A stretch of DNA of 64,000 nt from JBDTMT01 sp033764095 (GCA_033764095.1 JANRJF010000244.1:1-64000); one strand, 5' to 3'; counted from the first letter of the stretch, positions 27,025 through 41,188 are shown. Numbers and translations are program-made. Notes: generated from the letters alone by a model not told the origin.

Positions 27025-27053
27025 TTGACTCGTGCGAGGTGCCCAGCTACGAA
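27025..27053 (+). promoter_or_regulatory. Candidate promoter of the pyr operon
   Basis: TTGACT (27025-27030), a 17-base spacer and TACGAA (27048-27053). A start near 27060 would give a leader of about 115 nt that holds the PyrR hairpin and terminator in full. Confidence 0.45.
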
Positions 27054-27070
27054 GGGCGTGCCTTTAACTT

Positions 27071-27170
27071 GGTCCGGTGAGGCCAGAAAGGGTTTCGATG
27101 TTCCACCTCAGCAACTTCCACGACAGGACACTCGACTAGAGCCCCCTCGGCGGCGAGGGGGCTTTTTTTT
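27071..27170 (+). promoter_or_regulatory. PyrR-binding attenuator of the pyr operon
   Basis: Three elements are visible. The PyrR hairpin is GGTC (27071-27074), loop CGGTGA, GGCC (27081-27084). GGTCCGGTGAGGCC fits the Gram-positive PyrR-site consensus as I recall it, RUCC-N-G-N-GAGG-Y. The terminator is GCCCCCTC (27141-27148), a 6-nt loop, GAGGGGGC (27155-27162) and eight T. A possible antiterminator pairs 27074-27082 with 27145-27153 at 8 of 9 positions, which would break both hairpins. The terminator 3-prime strand GAGGGGG lies 12 nt before the pyrR ATG, so it may also hide the ribosome site. Expected behaviour: UMP-bound PyrR favours termination. Confidence 0.75.
27098..27139 (+). CDS. Possible leader peptide of the pyr operon
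   Basis: A 13-codon frame reading MFHLSNFHDRTLD, stop TAG, with GAAAGGG 6 nt before the ATG. The stop lies directly before the terminator stem, the position used by coupled transcription-translation leader peptides. It may be coincidental; the PyrR elements alone are sufficient for regulation. Confidence 0.35.
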   Translation: MFHLSNFHDRTLD

Positions 27171-27173
27171 GCC

Positions 27174-27722
27174 ATGGCGGCGACGGAACGATTGGTTCTG
27201 GACGCGCAAGGGGTCGAGCGCGCGCTGGCTCGCATCGCGCACGAGATCCTCGAGCGCAACAAGGGCGTCGACAACCTCGCGTTCATCGGCGTGCGCTCGC
27301 TCGGCGTCGAGATCGCGCAGCGCCTGGTCGACAAGACCGCCGCGATCGAGGGGGTGCGACCGCCGAGCGGGATCATCGACATCACCCTCTACCGCGACGA
27401 CCTGCACCGCTCCTTCCAGCAGCCGCGCGTCGAGGGCACCGACATCCGCTTTCCGATCGACGAGCGCGCGCTGGTGCTGGTCGACGACGTGCTCTACACC
27501 GGGCGCACCGTCCGCGCCGCGCTCGATGCGCTGATGGACTTCGGCCGCCCGCGCAGCGTGCAGCTGGCCGTCCTGATCGACCGCGGCCATCGCGAGCTGC
27601 CCATCCGCGCCGACTACGTGGGCAAGAACCTGCCCACCGCGATGAACGAATCCGTGCAGGTACGGCTGAAAGAGCGGGACGGGCGCGACGAGGTCGTGCT
27701 GATCCGCTCGGAGGAGGGCTGA
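27174..27722 (+). CDS. pyrR: Pyrimidine operon regulator / uracil phosphoribosyltransferase
   Basis: A 182-residue PRPP-binding protein. The PRPP loop is [20 protein letters not shown], and it has the type I phosphoribosyltransferase fold with the RNA-binding surface typical of PyrR. Family role: binds leader RNA with UMP/UTP to end transcription, and in some species converts uracil to UMP. It is the first gene of the pyrimidine operon and is placed behind a leader with a PyrR site. The ATG is only 3 nt after the terminator T run. Confidence 0.95.
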   Translation: MAATERLVLDAQGVERALARIAHEILERNKGVDNLAFIGVRSLGVEIAQRLVDKTAAIEGVRPPSGIIDITLYRDDLHRSFQQPRVEGTDIRFPIDERALVLVDDVLYTGRTVRAALDALMDFGRPRSVQLAVLIDRGHRELPIRADYVGKNLPTAMNESVQVRLKERDGRDEVVLIRSEEG

Positions 27723-27724
27723 CG

Positions 27725-28708
27725 ATGTTCACCCACCGACATCTGCTGGGCCTCGAGGGACTGTCGCGCGAGGAGATCCTCTACCTCATCGACACCGCCG
27801 GCACGTTCAAGGAGATCTCCGACCGCGAGATCAAGAAGGTGCCGACGCTGCGCGGCAAGACGGTGGTCGGCCTCTTCTACGAGGCCAGCACGCGCACCCG
27901 CACCTCGTTCGAGATCGCCGCCAAACGCCTGAGCGCCGACTACGTCAACATCAGCGCATCGACCAGCAGCAGCACCAAGGGGGAGACGCTGCTCGACACG
28001 GCGCGCAACATCGCCGCCATGCGGCCCGACGCGCTGGTCATGCGGCACGCCTCGGCCGGCGCCGCCCACTTCCTCGCCCAGCGCATCGAATGTCCGGTGA
28101 TCAACGCCGGTGACGGCGCGCACGAGCATCCCACCCAGGCGCTGCTCGACCTGCTCACCATCCGCGACAAGATCGGCCGGCTGGAGGACCTCACCGTCGC
28201 GATCGTCGGCGACATCCTGCACAGCCGGGTGACGCGCTCGAACATCCATGCGCTGCGCGCGCTCGGCAATCGCGTTCGCCTGATCGGTCCGCCGACCCTG
28301 CTGCCGTCCGAGGCCGCGGCCTGGGGCGAGGTGCACCACGACCTGCGCACCGGGCTGCGCGACGTCGACGTGGTGATGATGCTGCGCCTGCAGCGCGAGC
28401 GGCAGGGGCGCAACTACCTGCCCAGCCTCGACGAGTACTCGCGCTACTTCTGCCTCAACCGCGCCGCGCTCGACTGCGCCCGACCGGAGGCGGTGGTGAT
28501 GCACCCCGGCCCGATCAACCGCGGCGTCGAGATCGCCAGCGACGTCGCCGACGGCGCCGCCTCGCTGATCATGCAGCAGGTGACCAACGGCGTCGCGGTG
28601 CGCATGGCGGTGCTCTTCCTGCTCGTCAACCGCGTGCGCGCGGCCGGGCTCGACCTCACCCAGCCAGAACAACAGGCGGCGCCGGAGCGGCGGCGCAAGG
28701 CGAGCTGA
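27725..28708 (+). CDS. pyrB: Aspartate carbamoyltransferase catalytic subunit
   Basis: Joins carbamoyl phosphate and aspartate in the first committed step of pyrimidine synthesis; 327 residues. The carbamoyl-phosphate site STRTRTSFE is at about residues 57-65, with [26 protein letters not shown] and the aspartate loop [10 protein letters not shown] present. pyrI is not next to it. The gene starts 2 nt after pyrR, and its stop overlaps the pyrC start (TGATG). Confidence 0.97.
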   Translation: MFTHRHLLGLEGLSREEILYLIDTAGTFKEISDREIKKVPTLRGKTVVGLFYEASTRTRTSFEIAAKRLSADYVNISASTSSSTKGETLLDTARNIAAMRPDALVMRHASAGAAHFLAQRIECPVINAGDGAHEHPTQALLDLLTIRDKIGRLEDLTVAIVGDILHSRVTRSNIHALRALGNRVRLIGPPTLLPSEAAAWGEVHHDLRTGLRDVDVVMMLRLQRERQGRNYLPSLDEYSRYFCLNRAALDCARPEAVVMHPGPINRGVEIASDVADGAASLIMQQVTNGVAVRMAVLFLLVNRVRAAGLDLTQPEQQAAPERRRKAS

Positions 28709-30023
28709 TGGCGTCGATCTTGATCACCGGTGGCACGGTCATCGACCCGGCCAACGACCGGCACGGCGCGTTCGACCTGCTGATCGAGCACGGCCGCATC
28801 GCGCGCCTGGCCAACCCGGGCGACATTGGCGAGGCCGACGAGGTCGTCGACGCCAGCGACTGCTGGGTGGTGCCCGGCCTGATCGACATGCACGTGCACC
28901 TGCGCGAGCCGGGCTACGAGTACAAGGAGACGGTGCAGACCGGCACGCAGGCCGCGGTGGCCGGTGGCTTCACCGCCGTCGCCTGCATGGCCAACACCAA
29001 TCCGGTCAACGACACCGGCGCGGTGACCAAGTACATCGTCGAGAAGGCGGTCGCCGCCAACCTGGCGCGCGTCTATCCGATCGGCGCGCTGTCGGTCGGC
29101 CTCAAGGGCGAGCGCCTCGCCGAGATCGGCGAGATGCGCGAGGCGGGCATCGTCGCGGTATCGGACGACGGCCGGCCGGTGATGGACAGCGCGCTGATGC
29201 GACACGCGTTGGAGTACAGCGCCATGTTCGACCTGGCGGTGATCGCGCACGAGGAGGACCTGGCGCTGGCCGGCGAGGGCTGCATGAACGAGGGGCCGAC
29301 CGCGTTCCGCCTCGGGCTCAAGGGCATGCCGTCGGCGGCCGAGGAGGCGATGGTGGCGCGCGACATCGCGCTGCTCGAGCGCACCGGCGGCCGCCTGCAC
29401 ATCGCCCACGCCAGCACCGCCGGTACGGTGGATCTGGTGCGCCGCGCCAAGGCGCGTGGCCTGGCGGTGACCGCCGAGGCGACGCCGCATCACTTCAGCC
29501 TCACCGAGGAGGCGGTGGGCGATTACGACACCAACGCCAAGATGGCGCCGCCGTTGCGCCTGGCAAGCGACGTCGCGGCCATCGTCGCGGGATTGAAGGA
29601 CGGCACCATCGACGCCATCGCCACCGATCACGCGCCGCACCATCACGACGAGAAGAACGTCGAGTTCGACTGCGCCGCCAAGGGCATCGTCGGCCTGGAG
29701 ACGGCCCTGCCGCTGTGTCTGGCGCTGGTGCGCGAGCACGGCCTGGCGGTGGAGACGCTGGTGCGGGCGATGAGCACCAACCCCGCCCGCATCCTCGGTG
29801 TCGCGGGCGGCAGCCTCGCCGACGGCGCCGTGGCCGACGTCACCGTCATCGACCCCGACGCCACCTGGCAGGTGGAGGCCGACCGCTTCCAGTCCAAGTC
29901 GCGCAACACGCCCTTCGGCGGCTGGACGATGACCGGCCAGGCGCGCGCCACCATCGTCGGTGGCGTGGTGAAGTGGCGCATCTTGGAACCCGCCAGCGGG
30001 CGGAGAAAGCGCAGCGCAACACG

Positions 30024-30027
<4 letters not shown>
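28708..30027 (+). CDS. pyrC: Dihydroorotase
   Basis: Zinc amidohydrolase that cyclises carbamoyl aspartate; 439 residues, the long class I type. The metal site shows [16 protein letters not shown] (His-x-His), and the later metal ligands lie in [17 protein letters not shown] and [15 protein letters not shown]. The last part ([19 protein letters not shown]) is the amidohydrolase beta domain. It overlaps pyrB by 1 nt and carA by 4 nt, so the operon is translationally coupled. Confidence 0.96.
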
Positions 30028-31142
<1,115 letters not shown>

Positions 31143-31146
31143 ACCG

Positions 31147-34344
<3,198 letters not shown>

Positions 34345-34359
34345 GGCGCGCCCGGCGAA

Positions 34360-34388
34360 TTGCTGCCGCGCAAGCGGGCATCTATGGT
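34360..34388 (+). promoter_or_regulatory. Candidate promoter of recG
   Basis: TTGCTG (34360-34365), a 17-base spacer and TATGGT (34383-34388), 23 nt before the GTG start of recG. Confidence 0.4.
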
Positions 34389-34411
34389 CCGCCACATCGC
34401 CGGATTGCGAC

Positions 34412-36898
34412 GTGAGCGGAGCCCCCGATACGGCGCCTTGTGGCGCTGACGCGCTGAGCGAGTTCCTCGCCGCGCTGCGCCGTCCGCTCGACTATCTGAG
34501 CAGCGGCGGTGCGGCAGCGGCGCGCACGCAGATCGCGGGTCGTCAGCTTGCCGCCCGCGGGCGCGAGCTGATCGACCGGCTCGACGGGCCGCGCGGCGCC
34601 GCAGTCGAGGCACTCTGCCGGGAGCTCGAGCGCCTCGAAGCCGCGGCGACGGCGGCCGAGCGCGTCACGCGCGCGGCCGCATGCCGCGGGCTGGCCGAGG
34701 CGCTGGCGGGGCAGGCGACGGGCCCGGCCGAGCCGCCGCCCAGTTACGTCGCGACGACTCCCGAGTCGCTGGCCGCGGCGCTCGCCGAGCTCGGCCGGCC
34801 GGTGCAGTTCGCGCGCGACGTTGGACCGGCGCGCGCCCCGCACCTGCGCAAGTTCGGCATCGAGACGATCGAGGACCTCCTTTACCACCTGCCGTTCCGC
34901 TACGAGGATCGCCGCCAGATGTGCGACATCGCCAGCGCGCCGGTCGGCGAGGAGGTCGGCATCGTCGGCGAGCTGGCGCACCTGTCGGAGCGCAGCGTCG
35001 GGCGCGGCGGCCGCCGGCGCATCCTCGAGGGCGTCCTGCGCGATGCGTCCGGGCTGCTCGGCCTCACCTGGTACAACGGCGTCAAGTACTTCGCGACGCG
35101 CTTCAAGCACGCCGAGCGCGTGCTGGTGTACGGCAAGATCGAGCGCTCGCCCGGCGGCGGCAAGCGCATCGTGCACCCCGACGTCGAGCTGCAGCCGGAC
35201 GAGGCGATCGGCGCCGGCATCCTGCCCATCTACCAGAAGCCGACGAGCATGACCGTCGGCACCATCCGCAAGATCGTCCAGCAGGCGGCGGCGAAGTTCG
35301 CGCCGCTGGTGCCGGCGGTGCTGCCGCCGGCGGTGGTCGGCCGCGCCGGCGTCGGCGATCCGGGGACGGCCCTGGCCGCGCTGCACGCGCCGCCGCCCGA
35401 CGCCGACGTCGCCCGCCTGAATCACTTCGCCACCGCCGCGCACCGCGCGCTGGTGTTCGACGAGCTGTTCTTCCTGCAGCTCGGGCTCGGGCTGAAGCGC
35501 CGCCAGGCGCTGCGCGAGCAGGGGCTGGCGCTGCCGCGCAGCGGCGCGCTGACCGAGCGCCTGGCCGCGGCCCTGCCGTTCGCACTCACCGGGGCGCAGC
35601 AGCGGGTGATCGAGCAGGTGTACGCGGACATGGCGCGGCCGCATCCGATGCACCGCCTGGTGCAGGGCGACGTCGGCAGCGGCAAGACCATGGTGGCGCT
35701 GTTCGCCGCGCTGGTGGCGATCGAGAACGGTTGGCAGGCGGCCTTCATGGCGCCCACCGAGCTGCTCGCCGAGCAGCACCACGCGACGCTGGCGCGTTTC
35801 GCGGCGCCGCTCGGCGTGCGCAGCGCGCTGCTCACCGCCGACGCGCTGCGCGCCGCCGGCAAGAAGAAGGTCTACGCGGCGCTGGAGAGCGGTGAGATCC
35901 AGCTGGCGGTCGGCACGCACGCGCTCATCCAGGCCGGCGTGTCGATGCCGCGTCTGGCCCTCGGGGTGATCGACGAGCAGCACCGCTTCGGTGTCCTGCA
36001 GCGCGCCGCGCTGGCCAAACTGCGTGGCGACGGCGGGCCGGCGCCCGACATCCTGCTGATGACCGCGACACCGATCCCGCGCACCCTGGCGATGACGGTC
36101 TATGGCGACCTCGACGTCTCGCTGCTCGACGAGCTGCCGCCGGGACGCAAGCCGGTGCGCACCGCGGTGGTGTTCGAGTCGCGCCGCAAGGAGGTCTACG
36201 AGCGCGTCAAGGCGCAGCTCGCGCTCGGCCGGCAGGCGTACATCGTCTACCCGCTGGTCGAGGCGTCGGAGAAGGAGGATCTGCGCGACGCGACCAGCAA
36301 TGCGCGCGAGCTCGGTGCGACGGTGTTCGCCGGCCTGCGCGTCGGCCTGCTGCACGGCCGCATGAAGGCCGACGAGAAGGACGCGGTGATGCGCGCCTTC
36401 CGCAACGGCGACCTGCAGGTGCTGTTCAGCACGACGGTGATCGAGGTCGGCGTCGACGTGCCGAACGCCACCATCATGGTGGTCGAGCACGCCGAGCGCT
36501 TCGGCCTCTCGCAACTGCACCAGCTGCGCGGCCGGGTCGGGCGCGGCAGCGAGGAGGCGAGCTGCATCCTGGTGGCGCGCTACCTCGGCGACCAGGAGTC
36601 GGATACCTACAAGCGCCTGATCACCGCCATGCGCGGCACCACCGACGGCTTCAAGATCGCCGAGATCGACCTCGAGCTGCGCGGCCCGGGCGACTTCCTC
36701 GGCACCCGCCAGCACGGGCTGCCGGACTTCCGCGTCGCCAGTTTGATCCGCGACACCCGCACGCTGGCCGAGGCGCGCGAGGCGGCCGAGCAGTGGCTGA
36801 CGCTCGACCCGCACCTGCGCTCCCCCGAGTCACAACCCCTGCGCCAGGTCCTCGAACACCGCTGGAAAGGCCGCCTCGGCCTCGCCGAGATCGGTTGA
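34412..36898 (+). CDS. recG: ATP-dependent DNA helicase RecG
   Basis: Branch-migration helicase that reverses stalled replication forks; 828 residues from a GTG start. It has an N-terminal extension of about 110 residues, then the OB/wedge domain with PVQFARDVGPARAPHLRKFGIETIEDLLYHLPFRYEDR. The helicase core shows Walker A (GDVGSGKT), the DEQH box (DEQHRFG), MTATPIPRTL and the C-terminal LHQLRGRVGRG. The TRG region (DGFKIAEIDLELRGPGDFLGTRQHG) is present. Such N-terminal extensions are known in Thermotoga and other non-enteric RecG. Confidence 0.97.
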   Translation: MSGAPDTAPCGADALSEFLAALRRPLDYLSSGGAAAARTQIAGRQLAARGRELIDRLDGPRGAAVEALCRELERLEAAATAAERVTRAAACRGLAEALAGQATGPAEPPPSYVATTPESLAAALAELGRPVQFARDVGPARAPHLRKFGIETIEDLLYHLPFRYEDRRQMCDIASAPVGEEVGIVGELAHLSERSVGRGGRRRILEGVLRDASGLLGLTWYNGVKYFATRFKHAERVLVYGKIERSPGGGKRIVHPDVELQPDEAIGAGILPIYQKPTSMTVGTIRKIVQQAAAKFAPLVPAVLPPAVVGRAGVGDPGTALAALHAPPPDADVARLNHFATAAHRALVFDELFFLQLGLGLKRRQALREQGLALPRSGALTERLAAALPFALTGAQQRVIEQVYADMARPHPMHRLVQGDVGSGKTMVALFAALVAIENGWQAAFMAPTELLAEQHHATLARFAAPLGVRSALLTADALRAAGKKKVYAALESGEIQLAVGTHALIQAGVSMPRLALGVIDEQHRFGVLQRAALAKLRGDGGPAPDILLMTATPIPRTLAMTVYGDLDVSLLDELPPGRKPVRTAVVFESRRKEVYERVKAQLALGRQAYIVYPLVEASEKEDLRDATSNARELGATVFAGLRVGLLHGRMKADEKDAVMRAFRNGDLQVLFSTTVIEVGVDVPNATIMVVEHAERFGLSQLHQLRGRVGRGSEEASCILVARYLGDQESDTYKRLITAMRGTTDGFKIAEIDLELRGPGDFLGTRQHGLPDFRVASLIRDTRTLAEAREAAEQWLTLDPHLRSPESQPLRQVLEHRWKGRLGLAEIG

Positions 36899-36906
36899 GA
36901 CGACCT

Positions 36907-36932
36907 CCTTCCCCGGCGCCGCGCGGGGAAGG
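36907..36932. repeat. CCTTCCCC-GGGGAAGG palindromic element, copy 1
   Basis: CCTTCCCC (36907-36914) and GGGGAAGG (36925-36932) form a perfect 8-bp inverted repeat around a 10-nt GC centre. It is 8 nt after the recG stop. A second copy with the same ACCTCCTTCCCC lead-in is at 42808-42831, also just after a stop codon. No T run follows. Confidence 0.6.
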
Positions 36933-36947
36933 CCTTCTTCCGAGAAC

Positions 36948-36967
36948 TTTCCGCTCCCCTTCCGGAC
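36948..36967 (+). promoter_or_regulatory. Envelope motif TTTCCGC-N5-TTCSGGAC, site 1
   Basis: TTTCCGC at 36948-36954, five bases, then TTCCGGAC ending at 36967. It is one of four sites in the window that share 14 fixed positions and point toward an envelope gene. The DUF1254 gene starts 86 nt downstream. Confidence 0.55.
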
Positions 36968-37053
36968 TTGGCGGTGCCCCCGCCGGCATAGACGCTCAGA
37001 CGACTATTGACGGGGGCGCCGCGTTGGCTTCCGCCCAAATGAAGGAGAAGACG

Positions 37054-38505
37054 GTGAGGACACGGACATCACGAGCGTTCTGGACAGCCCCGCTGATCGC
37101 CGGGTTGGTCGCATTCGCGTTGGCGGGACCGGCGCGCGGGTTCGATGAGCTGCGCGGCTGGATCGAGGAGGACCTGGTCGAGGATGCGGCGGTCGACGCC
37201 TACGTCTACGCCTATCCCCTCATCACCATGGAGTACACGCGGCGGGTATCGACCAACGTCGCTGCGCCGGAGGCCACGCACGCGCCGATGGGGCAGTTCG
37301 TGCGCATGCGCGAATACCCGACCGCGGCGTTCCGCGACGTGACGGCGCCGAACGCCGACACGCTCTACACCGTCGCCTGGCTCGACGTCAGCAAGGAGCC
37401 GTGGATCGTCAGCATCCCCGACATGAAGGGGCGCTACTTCCTGTTGCCGATGCTCGACGCCTGGACGAACGTCTTCCAGGTTCCGGGCAAGCGCACCACC
37501 GGCACCGGCCCGCAGAAGTACGCGATCACGCCGCCGGGCTGGCACGGCACGCTGCCGGCCGGGGTGAAGGCGTACGAGTCGCCCACCGCGATGGTGTGGA
37601 TCCTCGGCCGCATCTACTGCACCGGCACGCCGGAGGACTACAAAGCCGTGCACGCCCTGCAGGACCAGTTCTCGCTGGTGCCGCTCAGCGCCTACGGCAA
37701 GCCGTACACGCCGCCGGCGGGAACGGTCGATCCGAATATCGACGGGAAGACCGCGGTGCGCGATCAGGTCGACGGCCTGAGCGGCACCGCCTATTTCACC
37801 CTGCTGGCGCAACTGCTGAAGACCAATCCACCCGCCGCCGCCGACGCGCCGATGGTCGCCAAGCTGAAGCGACTCGGCATCGTCCCCGGCCAGGACTTCG
37901 ACCCGACCTCGCTCGACGAGGCGACGCGCAAGGCGATCGACGCCACTCCGCAGCCGGGCCAGAAGAAAGTCATGTCCTGGCTCAAAGAGGGCCTGCTCAC
38001 CGGCGACATGAAGATGGAGGAGGGCTGGCTGCTCACCACGCACACCGGCCTCTACGGCACCAACTACCGGCAGCGCGCCCTCGTCACCGCCATCGGGCTG
38101 GGCGCCAACCGGCCGGAGGACGCGATCTACCCGATGTCGCAGGGCCAGGACATCCTGCAGAAGTACGACGGCACCAAGCGCTACGTCATGCACTTCGAGA
38201 AGGGCAAGCTGCCGCCGGTGAATGGGTTCTGGTCGCTGACCATGTACGATGCCGACTTCTTCTTCGTCGCCAACCCGCTGAACCGCTACACGCTGAGCCA
38301 GCGCAACGCGCTGAAGGCGAACACGGACGGCTCGGTCGATCTCTACATCCAGCACGACTCGCCGGGACCCGACCGCGAGTCGAACTGGCTGCCCGCACCG
38401 GCCGCTCCCTTCGTCCTGATGCTGCGCATGTACTGGCCAAAGGACCAGCCGCCGTCGATTCTGGATGGAACGTGGCGAGTTCCCCGGGTACATGAGGCGT
38501 CCTGA
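37054..38505 (+). CDS. Exported DUF1254/DUF1214 protein
   Basis: A 483-residue exported protein. I chose the GTG at 37054 because AAGGAG lies 7 nt before it and an intact signal peptide follows (TAPLIAGLVAFALAGPARG); an ATG at 37039 has no ribosome site. The N-terminal half holds the DUF1254 block VDAYVYAYPLITMEYTRR and APNADTLYTVAWLDVSKEP; the C-terminal half holds the DUF1214 block GFWSLTMYDADFFFVANPLNRYTLSQRNAL and DLYIQHDSPGPDRESNWLPAP. The biochemical role of the family is not established. It lies behind the first copy of the envelope motif. Confidence 0.88.
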   Translation: MRTRTSRAFWTAPLIAGLVAFALAGPARGFDELRGWIEEDLVEDAAVDAYVYAYPLITMEYTRRVSTNVAAPEATHAPMGQFVRMREYPTAAFRDVTAPNADTLYTVAWLDVSKEPWIVSIPDMKGRYFLLPMLDAWTNVFQVPGKRTTGTGPQKYAITPPGWHGTLPAGVKAYESPTAMVWILGRIYCTGTPEDYKAVHALQDQFSLVPLSAYGKPYTPPAGTVDPNIDGKTAVRDQVDGLSGTAYFTLLAQLLKTNPPAAADAPMVAKLKRLGIVPGQDFDPTSLDEATRKAIDATPQPGQKKVMSWLKEGLLTGDMKMEEGWLLTTHTGLYGTNYRQRALVTAIGLGANRPEDAIYPMSQGQDILQKYDGTKRYVMHFEKGKLPPVNGFWSLTMYDADFFFVANPLNRYTLSQRNALKANTDGSVDLYIQHDSPGPDRESNWLPAPAAPFVLMLRMYWPKDQPPSILDGTWRVPRVHEAS

Positions 38506-38554
38506 GGTGTGACGCCGGCGGGCGCGGATGCGGCGCGGCGAGGGGAGGACGGTC

Positions 38555-41089
38555 ATGGGTAAGCACAGCGATCAACTCACGATGCGGCGGCGCGGGCTCT
38601 CGCGCCGCCTGCTGGCAGTGCTCGCCGCCGGTCTGCTCGGCGCGCTGCCGGGCTGTGCGGCGCGCGGCGCCAGCGACGGCGGTGGTCAGGCGTCCGCCGG
38701 CGGTGGCGCCGGCGCACCGCCGGCGAGCGTCGACCCATGGCCGCGGCAGCTGCAGCTGTCGGACGCAACCGCGCTGGTCTACTCGCCGCAGGTGGAGAGC
38801 TGGCAGGGCAACCAGCTCGCCTTCCGCTCGGCCGTGGCGATCACCCCGAGCGGCTCCAGCGACAAGACCTACGGGGTCGTCTGGGCGACGGCGCGCACCG
38901 AGGTCGATCGCATGTCGCGCCGCGTCAGCCTGGAGAACCTCACCCTGACGCGCAGCAAGTTCCCCACCCTCGCCGACAACGGCGCGCACTACCTGTCGGA
39001 GCTGCAGGGCCAGTTGCCGAGCGCCGCGCAGACCATCGCGCTCGACCGCTTGCAGGCGTCGCTGGCGGCATCGGGCACCGTGCACACCAAGGGCGTGGCG
39101 GTGCAGAACACGCCGCCGCGCATCCTGGTCAGCTACACGCCGGCGGTGCTGGTGCCGATCGACGGCCAGGCGGTGCTGCGGCCGGTGCCCGGCACCAACC
39201 TGCAGCGCGTGATCAACACCCGCGCGCTGATCGTGCGCGCGGGCTCGACCTATTACCTGCACGTCTACGACGGCTGGCTGCAGGCGAGCGCCGTCGACGG
39301 ACCCTGGAGCCAGGCGAGCAGCACGCCCGCCGCGCTGCCGAACCTGGCGCAGACGCTCAGCGCCAGCGGCACGGTGGATCTCCTGAGCGGTGCCAACGCG
39401 CAGCCGCCGCCGTCGCTCGCCAACGGCGTGCCGGCGATCTACATCGCCCACCAGCCCTCCGAGCTGCTGGTGTTCAAAGGCCAGCCCAACCTGCAGCCGG
39501 TCGGCAACACCGGCCTGCTGTGGGCGTCGAACACCACCTCCGACGTCATCGTCGACACCGCCACCAGCAACTACTACGTGCTGCTCTCCGGCCGCTGGTA
39601 TGAGGCGCAGGGGCTGAGCGGGCCCTGGACCTACGTGCCGAGCAACGGCCTGCCGGCGGCGTTCGCCAGGATCCCCCCCAGCTCGCCGGCCGGCGTCGTG
39701 CTCGCCGCGGTCGCCGGCACGCCGCAGGCCAAGGAAGCGGTGATCGAGAACTCGATTCCGCAGACCGCCACCATCCCGCGCAGCGGCGGTCCGAGCTTCA
39801 CCAGCAACATCGCCGGCGCGCCGCAGTTGAAGCCGATCGCCGGCACGCCGCTGCAGTACGTCTACAACTCGGCGACGCCGATCATCCGCGTCGACGCCAA
39901 GACCTGGTACGCGCTGTACGGCGGCGTCTGGTACGAGGGCACCTCGGCGCAGGGACCGTGGGTGGTCGCCGCCACCGTGCCCGAGGTCATCTACACCATC
40001 CCGCCGAGCTCGGCGCTGTACTACGTCACCTACGCGCGCGTGTACGGCTACACCGACGAGGTGGTCTACGTCGGCTACACGCCGGGCTACATGGGCACCG
40101 TGGTGACGCCGGACGGCACCGTCGTCTACGGCACCGGCTACGTCTACCCGGCCTACGTCGGCGACGTGTGGGTCGAGCCGCCGGTGACCTACGGCATCGA
40201 GGCGCAGCCGGTGTACAACCCGGCGGTCGGCTACGCCTACGGCTTCGGCATGGGCCTGGCGACCGCGGCGGTGGTCGACAGCTGGGACTCGCCCGCCTAC
40301 TACGACACCGTCTACCACGGCTATCCGTGCTGCGGGTCGGTGAGCGCCAACACCTACGGACACTACGGCGACGTCAGCACCTCGGGCACCCGCACCTGGT
40401 ACAACAACAACAATGCCACCGGCACCAACGCGAGCGGCTCGTACACCAACCACGCCACCGGCACGACCGGCCGCTACACGGCGTCGGAAAGCTACGACTA
40501 CGACAGCCACCTGGCGAAGGAGAGCTACAGCCGCACCGCCAACACCACCGCCGGCGGCTCGGGCAGCGTCTCGCGCAGCGAGACCTACAACACCGAGACC
40601 TGCGAGCGGACCTACGACTCGCAAGCTTCGGCGACCGGCGCCGGCGGCAGCAGCGCGACGCGCGACACCGAGGCCGCCGGCTACGGCGGCAAGGATTCGG
40701 CGTCGGCGTCGCAGACGACGGTCGACAACGCCAAGACCGGAACGACCAACACGTACGACACGGCGCGCGTCGGCGACAATCACTACGCCGACGTCAACGG
40801 CAACGTGTACAAGAACACCGGCAACGGCTGGCAGCAGGCCGGCGCGGACGGGTGGAAGTCGGCGAGCGGCGACAATTCGTGGGCCGACCGCGAGCAGCAG
40901 GCGCGCAATGCCGGCGGCAGTCGCTTCGGCGCCTTCCAGAGCGGCGGCTTCGCCAATCGCTTCGGCGACGATGCCGGCCGCTTCGGCGGTGGCGGTGGGT
41001 TCGGCGGCGGCGGCGACCGCTTCGAGGGCTTCGGCGGCGGCCGCTTCGCCGGCGGCGGCGGTCACTTCGGCGGCGGCCGCTTCCGCTGA
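38555..41089 (+). CDS. Large lipoprotein with GxWY repeats and a Gly-rich tail
   Basis: An 844-residue protein with a lipoprotein-like signal (RLLAVLAAGLLGALPGC). Three units of the type YY-x5-GxWY/W-x-x-A-x4-GPW recur at about 39259-39305 (DGWLQASAVDGPW), 39572-39629 (GRWYEAQGLSGPW) and 39905-39960 (GVWYEGTSAQGPW). They look like SH3-like beta units. A Tyr/Gly/Thr-rich stretch follows (about 39990-40330), then a Ser/Thr/Asn-rich region and a Gly/Phe/Arg tail (GGGFGGGGDRF). I do not recognise a named family. Surface exposure is likely. It begins 49 nt after the DUF1254 gene. Confidence 0.75.
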   Translation: MGKHSDQLTMRRRGLSRRLLAVLAAGLLGALPGCAARGASDGGGQASAGGGAGAPPASVDPWPRQLQLSDATALVYSPQVESWQGNQLAFRSAVAITPSGSSDKTYGVVWATARTEVDRMSRRVSLENLTLTRSKFPTLADNGAHYLSELQGQLPSAAQTIALDRLQASLAASGTVHTKGVAVQNTPPRILVSYTPAVLVPIDGQAVLRPVPGTNLQRVINTRALIVRAGSTYYLHVYDGWLQASAVDGPWSQASSTPAALPNLAQTLSASGTVDLLSGANAQPPPSLANGVPAIYIAHQPSELLVFKGQPNLQPVGNTGLLWASNTTSDVIVDTATSNYYVLLSGRWYEAQGLSGPWTYVPSNGLPAAFARIPPSSPAGVVLAAVAGTPQAKEAVIENSIPQTATIPRSGGPSFTSNIAGAPQLKPIAGTPLQYVYNSATPIIRVDAKTWYALYGGVWYEGTSAQGPWVVAATVPEVIYTIPPSSALYYVTYARVYGYTDEVVYVGYTPGYMGTVVTPDGTVVYGTGYVYPAYVGDVWVEPPVTYGIEAQPVYNPAVGYAYGFGMGLATAAVVDSWDSPAYYDTVYHGYPCCGSVSANTYGHYGDVSTSGTRTWYNNNNATGTNASGSYTNHATGTTGRYTASESYDYDSHLAKESYSRTANTTAGGSGSVSRSETYNTETCERTYDSQASATGAGGSSATRDTEAAGYGGKDSASASQTTVDNAKTGTTNTYDTARVGDNHYADVNGNVYKNTGNGWQQAGADGWKSASGDNSWADREQQARNAGGSRFGAFQSGGFANRFGDDAGRFGGGGGFGGGGDRFEGFGGGRFAGGGGHFGGGRFR

Positions 41090-41188
41090 GCCGTTCGCTG
41101 ATCGCGGCGGCGCGGGCGCCTGCCCGTCGCCGTCGCGCTGGCGCGTCGCATTGACTCGCCCCGGCGGCTGCGCCTATCGCCACAGGTG

